Shown: piece by piece, positions 11,034-22,773 of the stretch
How positions within the stretch are numbered: position 1 is the first letter of the stretch
How the letters are laid out: every line of letters begins with the position of its first letter
From: Azolla pinnata
Lineage: Eukaryota > Streptophyta > Polypodiopsida > Salviniales > Salviniaceae
NCBI GenBank assembly: GCA_037176905.1
Contig: JBBBWG010029843.1
Location: 20,653 to 51,507 of the forward strand
Direction: 5' to 3'
DNA: 30,855 nucleotides
Translations under genes and position numbers: made by a program
Notes under the pieces: model-generated
Told to the model about the DNA's origin: nothing
The model's database searches: none
Seen by the model: the letters and a program-made list of their open reading frames with translations, nothing else

Positions 11034-11541
11034 ATGTTCTCCATGCTTTCGCGTTCGCTGCGATCGGCTCCTCGCATCCAAGGTTTTCTCCCTCTCTCCC
11101 TCTCTCTCTCGATCTCTCCCTCTCTCGATCTCTCCCTCGATCTCCCATTTGTTCGACTCTTCTCGCTGGATTCGACTGCCATGCTTCCGCTTCTCGTGCT
11201 CTTGGCAATTCGTCTCGCGTTGTCGTCACTCAGTGGCTGATTCTTTAGCTCTTCAATCAATTGTTTCTTCTGTTTCCGAGCTTGGAACACATATGTTCTC
11301 CATGCTTTCACGTTCACTGCAATCGGCTCATCGCATTCAAGGTTCTCTCTCTCTCTCTCTCTCTCGATATGTCATTTTTTCAACTCTTCTCGCTGGATTC
11401 GACTAAATGATTCTGCTTTCCGCCAACTCTATTACACGCTTCCCGTCCTCTTCGCAATTCATCTGGCTTTGTCATCCCTCGGTGGCTGATTCTTACCTCT
11501 TCAATTCTTTCTTCCGTTTCCGAGCTTGGAACACATATGTA
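11034..11541 (+). repeat. Tandem duplication containing exon 1 of the hydrolase gene
   Basis: Two adjacent diverged copies of about 250 bp are present. Each starts with an ATG exon of 49 nt (11034-11082 and 11293-11341) followed by a GT donor and a CT-rich microsatellite. Further shared blocks follow in the same order: CAACTCTTCTCGCTGGATTC or its variant, a GTGGCTGATTCTT block, and a CCGAGCTTGGAACACATATG block ending each copy. The copies begin 259 bp apart. The second encodes [16 protein letters not shown] and the first [16 protein letters not shown], both in splice phase 1. Confidence 0.88.
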
Positions 11542-14500
11542 TGTGTATAAAATATCTGTTTCTTAAGCTTCTTCTCTTCCTGATGCTCCCCTTGTTTGTG
11601 TTACCAGGTTGTGTGGATCCTTCGATTCTCCTGTTTGGATCTACTTCGATTGTTCTATCCGTTGCTTTTCCTTTTCATCTTTTATTCTGTACGAGCTTTG
11701 AATCCTGCACATTTTCTAGTTTTTGTTTAAACTCTTTCAGTCATGGATCGCTCCCTTGTTTTCAAGTTTCCTTTCTTGGTTCTTGATCCCTTGAACTCGT
11801 CCTTGCCTTTGTTACAATCGCTCGCTTATTGTTTGAGTCCTTCCTTCATGATTCTTTTCTGGTTTTCCTTGTGGTATCATCGTTCTATTCAAATATTTCT
11901 GATTCCGTGAAAAAATTTCCATTTTTATGTCTTGCTTCTGCTGTCAGGTAAATTTTTCTTCTTCATTTCACTGATTATCCAACTTTTAACATATTCCCTT
12001 TGCATTTGCAACCTTAGGTTTTAAGTCCGAAAGATTAGTAGAAATATCAGGGAAAGTTGGAGTTCGGCTTATGGCATTTGCTTTCTTCACTGAACATGCT
12101 CCTACTGAAACAGAAAAACAGGTATCTCGCTCAATTTTGAAGAAGTTTTCAATTAGCAATGATCTCAATGTATCCTGATACATAGATTTCAAGAGAATGC
12201 TCAAAATCTAGGTAAGAAACTTTACCGTTTCTCTAGAATAATGTAGACACTGAGTCCAATTATTGGAACCAAACTTAATTGAAACTTGCACAACCGAGAC
12301 TTCTAGTCAAAGAACATTACTAGTTTCAGATCGTTGAATTTCTCAAAATTATTTATTCATAGGAGCGTAACCTATAAGCGTGAACTGCCCCTTCATACAA
12401 GAGTATCATAGGATTTCTAAAACTCCTAGGCTCATATGTGCTATAAATTCTTGATGTCATTTGAAAGGAATATCTTAGTTGATCAACTGGTAACCTTTAT
12501 TGATTGTGGACCTTATTGTGGAACCATGTGTCATCATAGTTTCAAATTAAATATCCATATATTTATTTATGATTGTGATGATTGCCTAGGATTGATCGAA
12601 TGGGGTTTTATTCTTTGGATGTCATGATAGGTGCTAATTGAAGAAGCTAAACATTCCAGAACTATTGTGCTCAATCGGCCACGTCAATTGAATGCTATCT
12701 CTTATTGGATGGTGAGTCTCATTCTGTCTCTGCATCTGCAAGTATGTGGTCATATACCTGTTCTATTTAGATGCATACATAAGCACTGTTTGCACTTGAA
12801 TGTTTTTTAGGAGTGTGATTTTCACTTTTTCTGCATCTTGTTACATGAACTATAGGATAAATGAAGTGCGCAACTTTGTGTCAAATTGGATCATTTAATA
12901 TCATTTAAGCTGGAACATGACTGTAAAATGTTTTTCTCATTTCTCTAAAGCTTTCTGCTCGCACAGACTGGATACTTGAAAGATATATATGAGCAATGGG
13001 AGAAGAACGAGGAGATTCAGTTGATCCTTATTAAAGTACATGATGATTTCCAGTTTGCCTTTTCAGTTGATTGAATTATTATTGAACATCAATGACTTAA
13101 TTACTGAAGGGAATTGGGAGAGCCTTCAGTGCTGGTGGTGATGTTGCTCAAGTCTATCGTTTTGGAAAGGAAGGTGAAAGTGTGCTGGTGATTGTGATGC
13201 TTCTTTCAATCAAGGAGTTTTTGCACTCTTGAAATCCTATGGCTTGGGTTGTAGGGCGCCATGACAAGTCAATACATTTCTTTTCTCAAGAATATAATGT
13301 GAACTACCTAGTTGGAACATACAAGAAGTCTCATGTGAGTATCTATGATGGGAGCATATTAGCATGTGTACGTCTTGGATATTAATCTTCATTTTGTCAT
13401 GCGCAATCATCAAACAAAGTATTCCTTCTTATTTCTGCAGGTTGCATTGATTGATGGCATTGTTATGGGAGGAGGTGTGGGTATATCAATAAATGGGAGA
13501 TATAAGGTGGTCACAGCTAAAACGGTATGTTGTTTTCTTCTGGCTCATCATTGGGGAATATTGAAATTTCAGACACCTAACCATGATTGAAGCATATGGT
13601 TATAGGGATAACATTTTGATCAGAAATCCATCCATTTAGATTGAGGCATAGGAAATCTTTAGAAAAAGAAATTTTCTCCATTGAAAATGTATCCCTAAGA
13701 AAATGCCATTAACTTCTCTTGTCAGTGAAGGGCATGTATGGTCATCATACTTCTTAATCTGTCAGATGGTTATGCGATGATGGTGTCAACTGATTATATC
13801 AAAATGATAGCAACCTTGCCTCATAAACAAGGGTATATTCTCAGGTCGACAGATGGCTATATAAGGAACTGTGGTTAATTTGCAGAGCTAGTTATAATAC
13901 TTGAGAGAGTATCCTACTGGGGATTTGGCATATAGCTAAAGTACAAGTCCCCAGATCTCATTGCAGACTCATAGAAAGGAATCATGACTAGTTGGAGATC
14001 TTTTTGGGTTGCTCCAGGAAGGTTATTGATCTAACTAATAAGAAGGTTGATTGATAGCTATGGCTAACCAATGAAGTTGACAATCAATGAGAAGCAATGA
14101 TATGCTTTGAAGTGATCAAATCTGGATCAAGGGTATTATTCATCGGAAAATCAAAGCAGGAAACTGGTCCTTCTTATGAAAAATGGGTTACAGTTGCAAG
14201 ATGATCGATGGCCATGCAGAAAATATGTCTTTGTTGTGCTGCAGGAGCCAATGATCCTTTATATTTTTGAAGGCTCTATGGTACCTTGTTTCAATGTGAT
14301 ATGAAGTTTTTGTTTCTCATGATTCCAGACCTATAGTTCCAACTTCTTCAAAGCTCATGATTCAGAAAAGCCTACAGTATCACATTTCTCTTACATAAAG
14401 TGGATGTGTGTAAATCAAATAGATGAATGTCGACCTTTTTTTATGTGTAGGTATTTGCTATGCCAGAGACAGGGTTGGGGCTTCATCCAGATGTTGGCGC

Positions 14501-17500
14501 TTCATACTTCTTATCACGTCTACCTGGTTTTCTAGGCACGTTTGGATCACAGTCTTACACAATATGAATATTCTGCAGAGAGTTGATCAACATGAGGATG
14601 ATTTCCAGGGGAATACATTGGACTTACTGGTGCACGATTAAATGGAGCTGAGCTTCTTGCACTTGGTCTTGCAACTCATTACGTACCTTCAGAGGTGTTT
14701 TCTCCTTTCATTCGTTTGCTAATGTAGCTTTTGACCATAGATGCCAATGTAGCCATTGGACCACCTATTCTAGATGTCTTACTGAAACTCGACGATGTTA
14801 GGAGTAAGGAAGATAGGCTGATCCATAGTTGTAAAATGCGTAGCATACAATACTCTACAATTCTTTTTTAGAAATATTTAGAATTAGATTCCAATATTTT
14901 TCCAAAAACGAGAATATGTATACTAAATATAAGCACCTGAAGGTTGCATACAATTATCAGGATAATACTTATCGTATGTGTGTTGTATTCTGCCACATAG
15001 AAGGATTCACTCAGTGAGTGATTGCAATAGAACTTTCCTCAGTGAATGATTCGTCTCAACTTATAAGAGATTTCAAGACAAAGACATACCCTTACCTTCT
15101 TGAAAAGCTTTGTGTAGTGAAGGGAAGATAAACTACTTATCAAGTTTGTAGAATGTTTACCATAGCATACATAGAGTACATCACCAGTTTTCAAAACGGA
15201 ATTACTGAAACTTAGAATACACTTACAATACACTTAGAATACGTGCTGAATATTTATGAGTGTTCTATCAAAGTATTTTATGGATAGTTCATAGCAACTA
15301 TTGTTCTAAGAAATTGCTCATTCTGCAAACTATGTGTTGGTAATATTTCATCAGCATGACTGCTTAAACTGCTATCATCAAAATGGACAGTATTCCTTTT
15401 TTTTTTAAGAGATTGTAGGTATATGATTGAAACAGATTTTGATCATGAGGATTGATATGCATTTCGTTGCTGTTTTGGTCCAGGCTAGCCAGGCCACTCT
15501 ACAGAGTGCGTTTCATGCAAAGAGATGAGTAAGTTATAGCTAGAGGCCACATGCTAAACAAAGAAAAAATTTGTTTATGTAGGAGCATTGAAAGCCTCTT
15601 GTAATCTGTCTGTTAGGCTTCATCTTTTTAGAAATCCCTGGTATACTTTTGCTGCTAACACACGTCAGGATGTTAATACTTCCAATGATATATTATGTCC
15701 CATGTTTGTATTTCGTGGGACGTTTTCTTAAGAAGCTGAGGGCAAGGGTGAAACTGCTACTTCAGGGTTTTGTAGCATGGTTTTGTAGCAAAAGAAAAAA
15801 GCATAGTCTGTCTGGATTTGGATCAGTTTGATAGTATTAATTGGAAATATAAGAAGGCATGATAAGAGAAGAGGCAGATCAGGCAATTGTTCCAATACAC
15901 ATAAATGGATATATCTCAATTCATGTATAACCAATATTAGAGAATTTCTAATATAATCTTTCTGTCGATTCTTCTATTTTTAACTGTTTCTTAGTCATAC
16001 AATTACTGTCGTAAGTTACTTTTTCTGACATAGAACAGGGCATAGATTGGGATGTTAGTATCATCAATTCTAAGTAATAGTTTTTTTGCTATACGCAGAG
16101 GCTTATCGAACTCGAGGAAAGACTAAAACATTTGAATTCAGGAAATCATGCTGCAGTCGATGAAACCATAGCCAGTTTTTCTGAAAATGTGGACTGTAAC
16201 CCTGACAGCTTTATTTATAGGTGACTTTGTTGGGATTGTCTCATTGCCTGGTGAAATTTTCATCTCTGTTTACTTTTGATTCTGTTTTTATTTATCACAG
16301 AATGGATGAGATAAATGCGTGCTTTTCTAATCCTACTTTGGAAGAAATAATGGAAAGCTTGGTACGTTTCAAGTATTGAAGCCATTTTATTGTTAGATTT
16401 ATTTTCTTTATTATCGTTCTGTTACCATATTTTGGCAGTACAAAATGGTATGTCCAATTGTTTAATAGCTACCAAAACAAGTAAGTATCTGGATTATTGT
16501 TGGAGCTCATTTACAGGAACAACGAGAGGCAGAAACTGGGGATAATTGGTATACAGCAACTATCACGACTTTGAGGAAAGCATCGCCTATGAGTTTAAAA
16601 ATAACTTTAAGATCAGTAAGTAACACTGATTTGCTGGGCAGAAATTCTTTATCGCATCTATAATTTCTGCACTATAGCAACTATGTGTAGGAGTTGAAAT
16701 GTAAACGTCTCTCAGCATCTATCTTTATTTTGTGAAGATACGAGATGGTCGGCATCAGACATTTCATGAGTGCATTACGCGTGAGTATAGGTTAACAGTG
16801 AGGTGTCTACTTGGTAAAGTCTCAAATGATTTTTATGAGGTAACAACACAAAATTCACGTCACGTTTTCTGTTGAGTAAAATCAGATCCCGTCTCCCTTC
16901 TCCCATGTGCTTTTTTCAGATTTGAAAAGTTCATGTTATGCACTGATGCAGGGTTGCCGATCAATTTTAATAGATAAAGATAAGAATCCTAAGGTATGTC
17001 TGGGGAAGCTTTGGAAGTCTTTCATTTGATTTCAGTTGATTTCATTTTGATTCAGAATATTATTTGTTATATGTTTGAGTAGGGCTGCATAGAAAATGAG
17101 CAACTGGAAATTACCAAACATGTACTGGATTATGTTCATTGTATAGCTTGAACATAATCCACTAGGCTACGTAGTAAATGAGCTGCATAGATTAATGGAA
17201 GGCTAAACGGAAAATGCATAAATTATGGAAGGCTAAATGATCATTGAATTCATGTTTATGTTCCTGAGTTGCCTATGTAAAGTAGGACATCAAATCCTGA
17301 GCATACAAACATCTTGTTGTGGAAAACCAACTTTCAAGGTTCTTTGGAATCACTAGTCATTTTGCTGTGACATCATATGCTCCACATGTTTTACTGACGA
17401 ATCCATGATTGGTTTTGATATAGTGGAATCCCAAAAGTCTCATTTCTGTGACCGAAGCTATGGTAGATCACTACTTCGCCCCATTTGAAAAAGCAGATGA

Positions 17501-17567
17501 TGAGTTACATCTTCCTGGAGCTGATAGGTTGTTAAATGCAGCAAATATTGTACACCCAAAGCTTTGA
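11034..17567 (+). CDS. CHY1: 3-hydroxyisobutyryl-CoA hydrolase (CHY1/HIBCH type)
   Basis: Crotonase-fold thioesterase releasing 3-hydroxyisobutyrate from its CoA ester in valine catabolism. Exons: 11034-11082, 12018-12121, 12631-12711, 12967-13035, 13110-13173, 13255-13334, 13441-13524, 14451-14535, 14609-14694, 16099-16220, 16301-16361, 16517-16615, 16738-16839, 16952-16993, 17424-17567, giving 423 aa (Arabidopsis CHY1 is about 380). Motifs: [24 protein letters not shown] (oxyanion loop, Ser where CHY1 has Cys); [39 protein letters not shown] with Glu183 and Asp191 at the catalytic spacing; [22 protein letters not shown]. Residues 1-50 are an extension, the first part Ser/Arg-rich and mitochondrial-presequence-like. 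Met35 (ATG at 12071) could start a shorter, CHY1-length form. The C terminus Pro-Lys-Leu resembles a plant peroxisomal PTS1. The intron after 14535 appears to start with GC. Exon 2's acceptor could alternatively follow 12050; phase is unchanged. The first exon is the least certain. Confidence 0.93.
14536..14608 (+). other. GC-AG intron in the hydrolase gene
   Basis: Exon 8 must end at CTAG (14535) and exon 9 must begin GGGAATACATTGG (14609) to give the conserved [15 protein letters not shown]. The intron between them, 73 bp, therefore starts GCACGT and ends CCAG. No GT nearby keeps the family sequence. If the intron were retained, the frame would reach TGA at 14565-14567. Confidence 0.8.
14695..16098 (+). 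other. Largest hydrolase intron, about 1.4 kb
   Basis: The intron between exons 9 and 10 is AT-rich with GT...CGCAG borders. Open frames inside it (15039-15233, 15649-15831, 15728-15934) show no domain. Apart from short local duplications such as the ACTTAGAATACAC repeats near 15210-15240, I see nothing in it. Confidence 0.7.
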
Positions 17568-18823
17568 ACCATTAGACAGATTCCAAAGCTTTAACTCAGC
17601 TGCACATATTTGAAGATTTGTGCTGCTACTGAGTAGTTTGATTTACATTGAGGTTCATGTCCAAGCATTAATTTACATGCTTCATGGAAAAATTAAAAGC
17701 ATTGAATTCTGCAATATGATGTGTTAGGATCAAAGATTGATTGTGTGATGAGCGTTATGATCAATTATTACATGCTTCAGTCAAAGATCAATTTCGTCTT
17801 TGGATTAGGTGATGATCATAATTGAGATGCTCCACTCAAAGATCAATTCTCCTCTTTGCATTGTGATGAGATTTACAAAAAATTTGTTTACCATAATCAC
17901 AGTTACGAGTCACGAGTACTTCCATACAATAAGCTCCTTTTAAAGATCAGTTGTGTTTTCACATCTCGACATTAGATATGCCTTATCTAATCCAATTACC
18001 TACAGAATCGGAGGTATACTAGGATAATATTCTTTTAATTAATAAGAGGCTGAGTCTCCATCAGATCTTACCTGAATCCAATTACCTATAAAATCTGATG
18101 TAAGCAACTATTTTGCTTCTTTCCAGCCTCAAAACATGCAAGGAACGAAATATGCGCCTGAAAATCTTTTAATTAATTAGTATCATCTCAGGTGACAATG
18201 GCATAAATTTTTCTTGAGATAGGTAAAATTGTAATCTTAAGACCAGTCAATGATTTCTACCGACCTTGGAAAATATACTAGGAAAACTGTCTATAACTTT
18301 TTCAAATAATCTAGTAATTGATCTCATTAAAAAACCACATTGATAAGGAATGTAGAGATCTTCAAGGGGGGACTCCAGTGCTGATTGGTTTTCCCTGAAT
18401 CTGTTGAGTGGATCGAAGACTGAATATCCATCAGATCTCACCTGAAGCGCTTCATCCATCTCCTCCTAAAGAGTAGTTCAGTCATCAGTATCTATCGTGG
18501 TTTCCATTACAATGAATCTGCAGAAAACCAAATTGTACAAACCACCCATTGAGAATGTTTATTTCACGATTATCATTTTGGGCATCTTACCACATTTACT
18601 TTAACGCAATCGTATATGATATAGCTTTCACAGAACAAACAGCTTTTAATGAAGCACAAATCAAAGCTTGGGAAGGATGGCTGTCACATTCATATCGTAT
18701 AATATGATGATATTATAGGTCAATACCATTGCTGGGCTTATGGTGTTGCTATGGAAGAACTGAACGACCGGTCACTCTGAGTGGAAAGCTATGCATTGAT
18801 GTTTCTCCAAGATCTTCTGAGAA
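17568..18823. other. Intergenic region between two converging genes
   Basis: The plus-strand hydrolase ends at 17567 and the minus-strand unknown gene ends at 18824, so both 3' UTRs fall here. Two diverged copies of a roughly 42-bp segment (17774-17815 and 17829-17870, offset 55 bp) share TCAAAGATCAATT and CTTTG..TTGTGATGA-like blocks. Short similar blocks around ATCCAATTACCTA recur at 17990-18015 and 18075-18095. The open frame at 18247-18459 on the minus strand is short and unrecognised. Confidence 0.5.
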
Positions 18824-21800
18824 TCACGGGATTTCAACATCCTGATCACCGAGCTTTTCTGGCGTTACTGCATTCTTGCTGTCCTGGAAGTCTGGATATG
18901 AGTTCTCTTGTCCAGATGCATCTCTTACAGGGAACAGACCAGTGATCTTTGTCAGCGGAGATATATTGTAAGGGACATTTATCTTTGTTTGCAGAACTGG
19001 TGTTGAATTCTCAACTTCTTTTTGCCCAAGGTTCACTGAAGTTCCAGGTGATCCTTGCAAGTTTGAAGAAGATCTAGTTGTTGATGATCCCTGTATTTCT
19101 CCTGACACTGGTGGAACAATTATGTTGCTTGTGTTATGAAGAGACGCTGGCATAATACTAGATGATACTTTAGAAGGACCCATTATTTCTGTGGCCTTCA
19201 GAGCTGAGTGTTCTTTGACCGGTTGCCTCGATTTATGAAGCAAAGGGTTAGGAATCATTGATCCATGGTTCTGTTTGACAGCATCTAACCTGTTCGTAAT
19301 TTTCTGATCTGCTGAACCATTTTCTGAGTTGCAAGTTGCAGCATGAGACGCCATTCTACTCTGTAAATCATAATAAATTAACCATATCAGGTAACGTTCC
19401 TAGAGTTGTGAGTCTTTCACATCATTAGCAAAAATACAACGTCATTATAATCACATACTGCATCAAAGAAACCAAGTTTCGGAGATGGCATACGCAAACC
19501 AGATGGCCTATCAGCACTTGTGATACTCGACTTTTCTGAAGTTGGTGTTTTTTTTGGAGCATCAATTGGTGTAGCGAGTTTTCCAGCAGAACTAGCATTT
19601 TGAGGATAATGTGTGGTTGTGCATCCAGGTTTTGTTGCTTTCTGGTTTTTATGAACTTCAGCTTTTCTAGATAGGTTTGTAAATTTTCTGTTTACTCCCA
19701 CAGGTCTGGGCTGTGCTGCCCCATTGATGGAAACAGATTGAAACGTGAAAGCATCTGATCTTCCTTTTGGTTCATGTTTGGAAGTCTCCATTGCACCTTG
19801 GGGGAGCATTGCAGGTCAATACCTTCTTCAGACAATAGCAATTGCGTTTTATGTCTAAAGTTAGATTAATTGAAGAGATGCGAAATACCTGATGTTATCA
19901 AACCAGCTCCAAAGTTTCTCTTTTCACTTCCATTTTTCCTCTGCATAACGTCTGGCTCAGCAGCATCTACCTTGGATGATACAATTGGCTTTAGCTGAAA
20001 TTCAGTTATGGTAGACTTGTGTAAGTTATACTCGATGCTGTCAAACATTACGATGGACTGACTCATCATCGATACCAAACGAGCAGAATAAGCTACACGC
20101 ATCAATATAAGGCAAACCCTTCTAAAAAGAGGTAGTACTTTTAAGATTTGCATATCATTTATACTTCAGAACCATGTTCGCACAAAAAACTGCACCCAGA
20201 ACCAAAATACAAAGAACGAACGTTCTACCAGTTTTAGATAATCAGATTGTACCTTTGACGTCAACGGTTGCTTAGTTAAACCACCTTGTCTAATTCCGGA
20301 TAGTCCTATTGAGTGTTAATACGAGTAAGCTCGTTGTATAATTATTATGGAAGAACACCGTTGTATTTGGCATGATTACTCGGTTCTTACCATGGCCATT
20401 GCTAGGATGATCCTCTGAGCGTTTTAATCCAGAGCCAATAAGACTAACAATAAGATTGGTAGGACTACTTGTAGTAGGTGTTTCAGAAGTCTTCTCCAGA
20501 CTAATGGCAGTAGTGGATGAGAATTTCGGAATGACGACTGGCTTTATCAGTTGTGAAATCTGTCCATGAGCACTTGGTTTTTCTTGTTCAGGAATGCAGT
20601 GGAAAGTCGTATTTACTAGAGACAGCTCTTCAGAATCAAGCACGCCTGAGGAAGAAGAAAATGCTCAAAGGTGTAAGAATCTCGATACACCGTCAGATGC
20701 ACACGTATCCCATAACAACGCATTTAGAATTCACTACTATGGAGGAACAACAGAACATACCATCTTCAGTCAAAAATGCATTGTTCCATGCTAAGCTGTT
20801 GCGCAGATTGAATCCATGCTTCTTTTTCTCTTTCAAAGAAGGTTCTTCACTTAGCCTAAGGCCGACAACGTCCTGTGTCAGCTCAGATAGAGAAGAGAAT
20901 GTTCCTCCTTGCAGGTTTCCTGAGAGATTATCTTGTGCCGGAGTAGCAGGTTGAATAGCTTCTACATCTAGCCTTGAATTCAATGTCTTACAAACTGCAT
21001 TCAGGTAAAATGTAGATTCATTGGAGCTTTGAGAATAAGTTCCTATTAAAATTCTCTATAAAACTTTCAGCTCATGGCTTGGACACTGTTACTGCATATC
21101 TATGGGCATGCTGATTCATTAGAACTTCGATGACCATAGGCGTTAATTAAAAACCTTGAAAAGCAATATACACATGCAACAGCTTAAAGAAATCCTAATG
21201 ACGATGAAAGAAAAGCCTTCCAAAAGATAAGGAAACGGACACAATTGATAGCATAGCTTTGTCACTGCAGAAATCCAGAATCTTTCATCAAAGCTTAGCA
21301 TTTACATAATCTTAAGACACTTCGGTCAAGACAGCATATCATTGATCGACAGGAAAATCATAGAGTACATGTTGTGTAAGAACTTTCACCAACACGTAAA
21401 GTAATTCATGTGTATAAGGCTGAAGACTTCCATAATGATATAGAATGGAATGAAAAAGCTTTGTGATCACGTTAATCGAGAATCTCCCATCAAAGCTCAA
21501 CATTTACACGCTCTTAAGACAATACAATCGAGACAGCATACATTGATCGACAGAAAAATCACGTGTTCCGCAAGAGTTTTGACCTACTTGTATAAGAATT
21601 CATGTGTATAAGGGTGAACACTTCCATAATACATATAGAATGGGGATTTCATTCCTTCTTACTTCTATCAACGCACATGGCAAGCATTAAAGAAGCTTTA
21701 TCAGCTACTACATGTCAATCACACGATTACGCATTCCTGGAGCACTCCGATTGAGCCAATACATTATCGATCAACAGAAAACAAGTCTTAGCCTGATAAA

Positions 21801-22134
21801 TTAAGAGGAAAGCGTTCAAATGTAAATACCTATAATACGGTTCAAGTAATGTACAAGGATTAGCACTCCAGTCTGGATTAGATTTCGTCACAGCCTATTA
21901 CTGTCGAATAAAGGAGAGAATTTTAAGGAGAGGAAAGGTCAAGGCACAAAGATTTTTACCTGCAGGAGAGTGAAGCACACCATTAGAGCATTCCTTCATC
22001 GGTTCTTTGTCGGCAATAGGAAGTAAGCAATCATCTTCAAGGGACACGTCGATAAAAGAGAACTGATCTGCCAAACTGTGGGACGATTCACCAGCAAAAA
22101 GATCAAGAGGCGGATCTACAGGGAGAGGATTCAT
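18824..22134 (-). CDS. Uncharacterised plant protein, mostly disordered, with conserved SLAW and PSPKLGFFD motifs
   Basis: I do not recognise a named family. Minus-strand exons in coding order: 21960-22134, 20761-20994, 20391-20645, 20253-20305, 19889-19994, 19459-19796, 18824-19360. All junctions have GT donors and AG acceptors and keep the frame, giving 565 aa. The protein is rich in Ser, Thr, Pro, Asn and Lys, with no signal peptide or membrane segment, so it is probably largely disordered. The N terminus is acidic and hydrophobic (PLPVDPPLDLFAGE, DQFSFIDVSLEDD). Around residues 115-144 lies FNLRNSLAWNNAFLTEDG followed by VLDSEELSLVN, and around 373-387 SGLRMPSPKLGFFDA. Both look like conserved short motifs and resemble ones I recall from unnamed plant proteins. 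Start at 22134 is the first ATG of the frame; upstream extension begins only with TTG. Function unknown; the short motifs could be docking sites. The 53-nt exon 4 is inferred from phase and splice sites. Confidence 0.78.
20995..21959 (-). other. Intron 1 of the uncharacterised gene with an internal duplication
   Basis: This 965-bp intron holds two diverged, adjacent copies of a roughly 200-bp unit (about 21255-21455 and 21457-21640). They share, in the same order, AGCTTTGT, CATCAAAGCT, CATTTACA, TCTTAAGACA, GACAGCATA, ATTGATCGACAG and TTCATGTGTATAAGG. A further fragment with ACATTATCGATCAACAGAAAA lies near 21759. No coding potential is seen. Confidence 0.75.
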
Positions 22135-22556
22135 CTTGGATACAGGAATCCGAAGAGAAAGTCGATAGCTATAAGACTGATCGGGGAACTCAGGATTACA
22201 GCAAGGATCCGCGGAGAAAAAACAGAAAGCAGGCGGATAATGGATCGGACCGGGAATCAGCGAAACAAAAAGCAAGCGGATGATGGATCGAACCAGGAAA
22301 TGAATCGACTGATCCTAGATGCTGGAAGCGAGCCTGTCACGAGAGCTGCGGTCATGGATTTGCATCCAAAAGAGATCATTCAAGTGGCGATGGAGAAGAA
22401 GCGATCTATTCGTCTGCCTGCTTCCGACGAACTCAAAACCCCGGATTCATGGCCATAAGCGCAAAGCTGTTGCCCTTAAACCCCAAAGATCCTTGCCTTT
22501 AAACGATCGTCACGATTCATCATCACCATCTCTCTCTCTCTCTCCCTCTCGCTACA
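22135..22556 (-). promoter_or_regulatory. Promoter and 5' UTR of the uncharacterised gene
   Basis: This is the sequence immediately upstream of the minus-strand ATG at 22134. A stop-free frame runs to about 22275, but it contains no earlier ATG. A CT-rich run at about 22530-22550 precedes the telomere-like array. No other element can be assigned. Confidence 0.4.
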
Positions 22557-22655
22557 ACCCTAAACCTAACCCTGCAATGGAAACCCTAACCCTAACCCTA
22601 AACCTAACCCTGCAATGGAAACCCTAACCCTAACCCTAACCCTAACCCTAAAACC
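22557..22655 (+). repeat. Interstitial telomere-like array, CCCTAA (TTAGGG) type
   Basis: The array has two copies of a 38-bp higher-order unit (starting at 22561 and 22599), built of CCCTAA/CCTAAA steps interrupted by CCTGCAATGGAAA. A run of CCCTAA hexamers follows to about 22650. Most steps are hexamers, unlike the heptamers of the arrays at 4394 and 29181. It lies about 430 bp upstream of the start codon of the uncharacterised gene. Confidence 0.9.
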
Positions 22656-22773
22656 CTGGATTCTTTGCATTACGGGGATCGTCGTCTTCCTCGTTTCTCC
22701 ACCTTCCTTCTTTCGTTCTCTGAGGTTCTTGGACGTTTGAATTTTCTTTCTTCTACATTTCCTTCTTTTGGGG

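Noticed and set aside
20696-20983. TTG-started frame as a separate small gene
   Set aside because: It is an internal exon (20761-20994) of the seven-exon minus-strand gene with matching phase on both sides.
22135-22275. Upstream extension of the unnamed minus-strand protein
   Set aside because: The first codon would be TTG; the first ATG of the frame is at 22134, so the extension is treated as 5' UTR.
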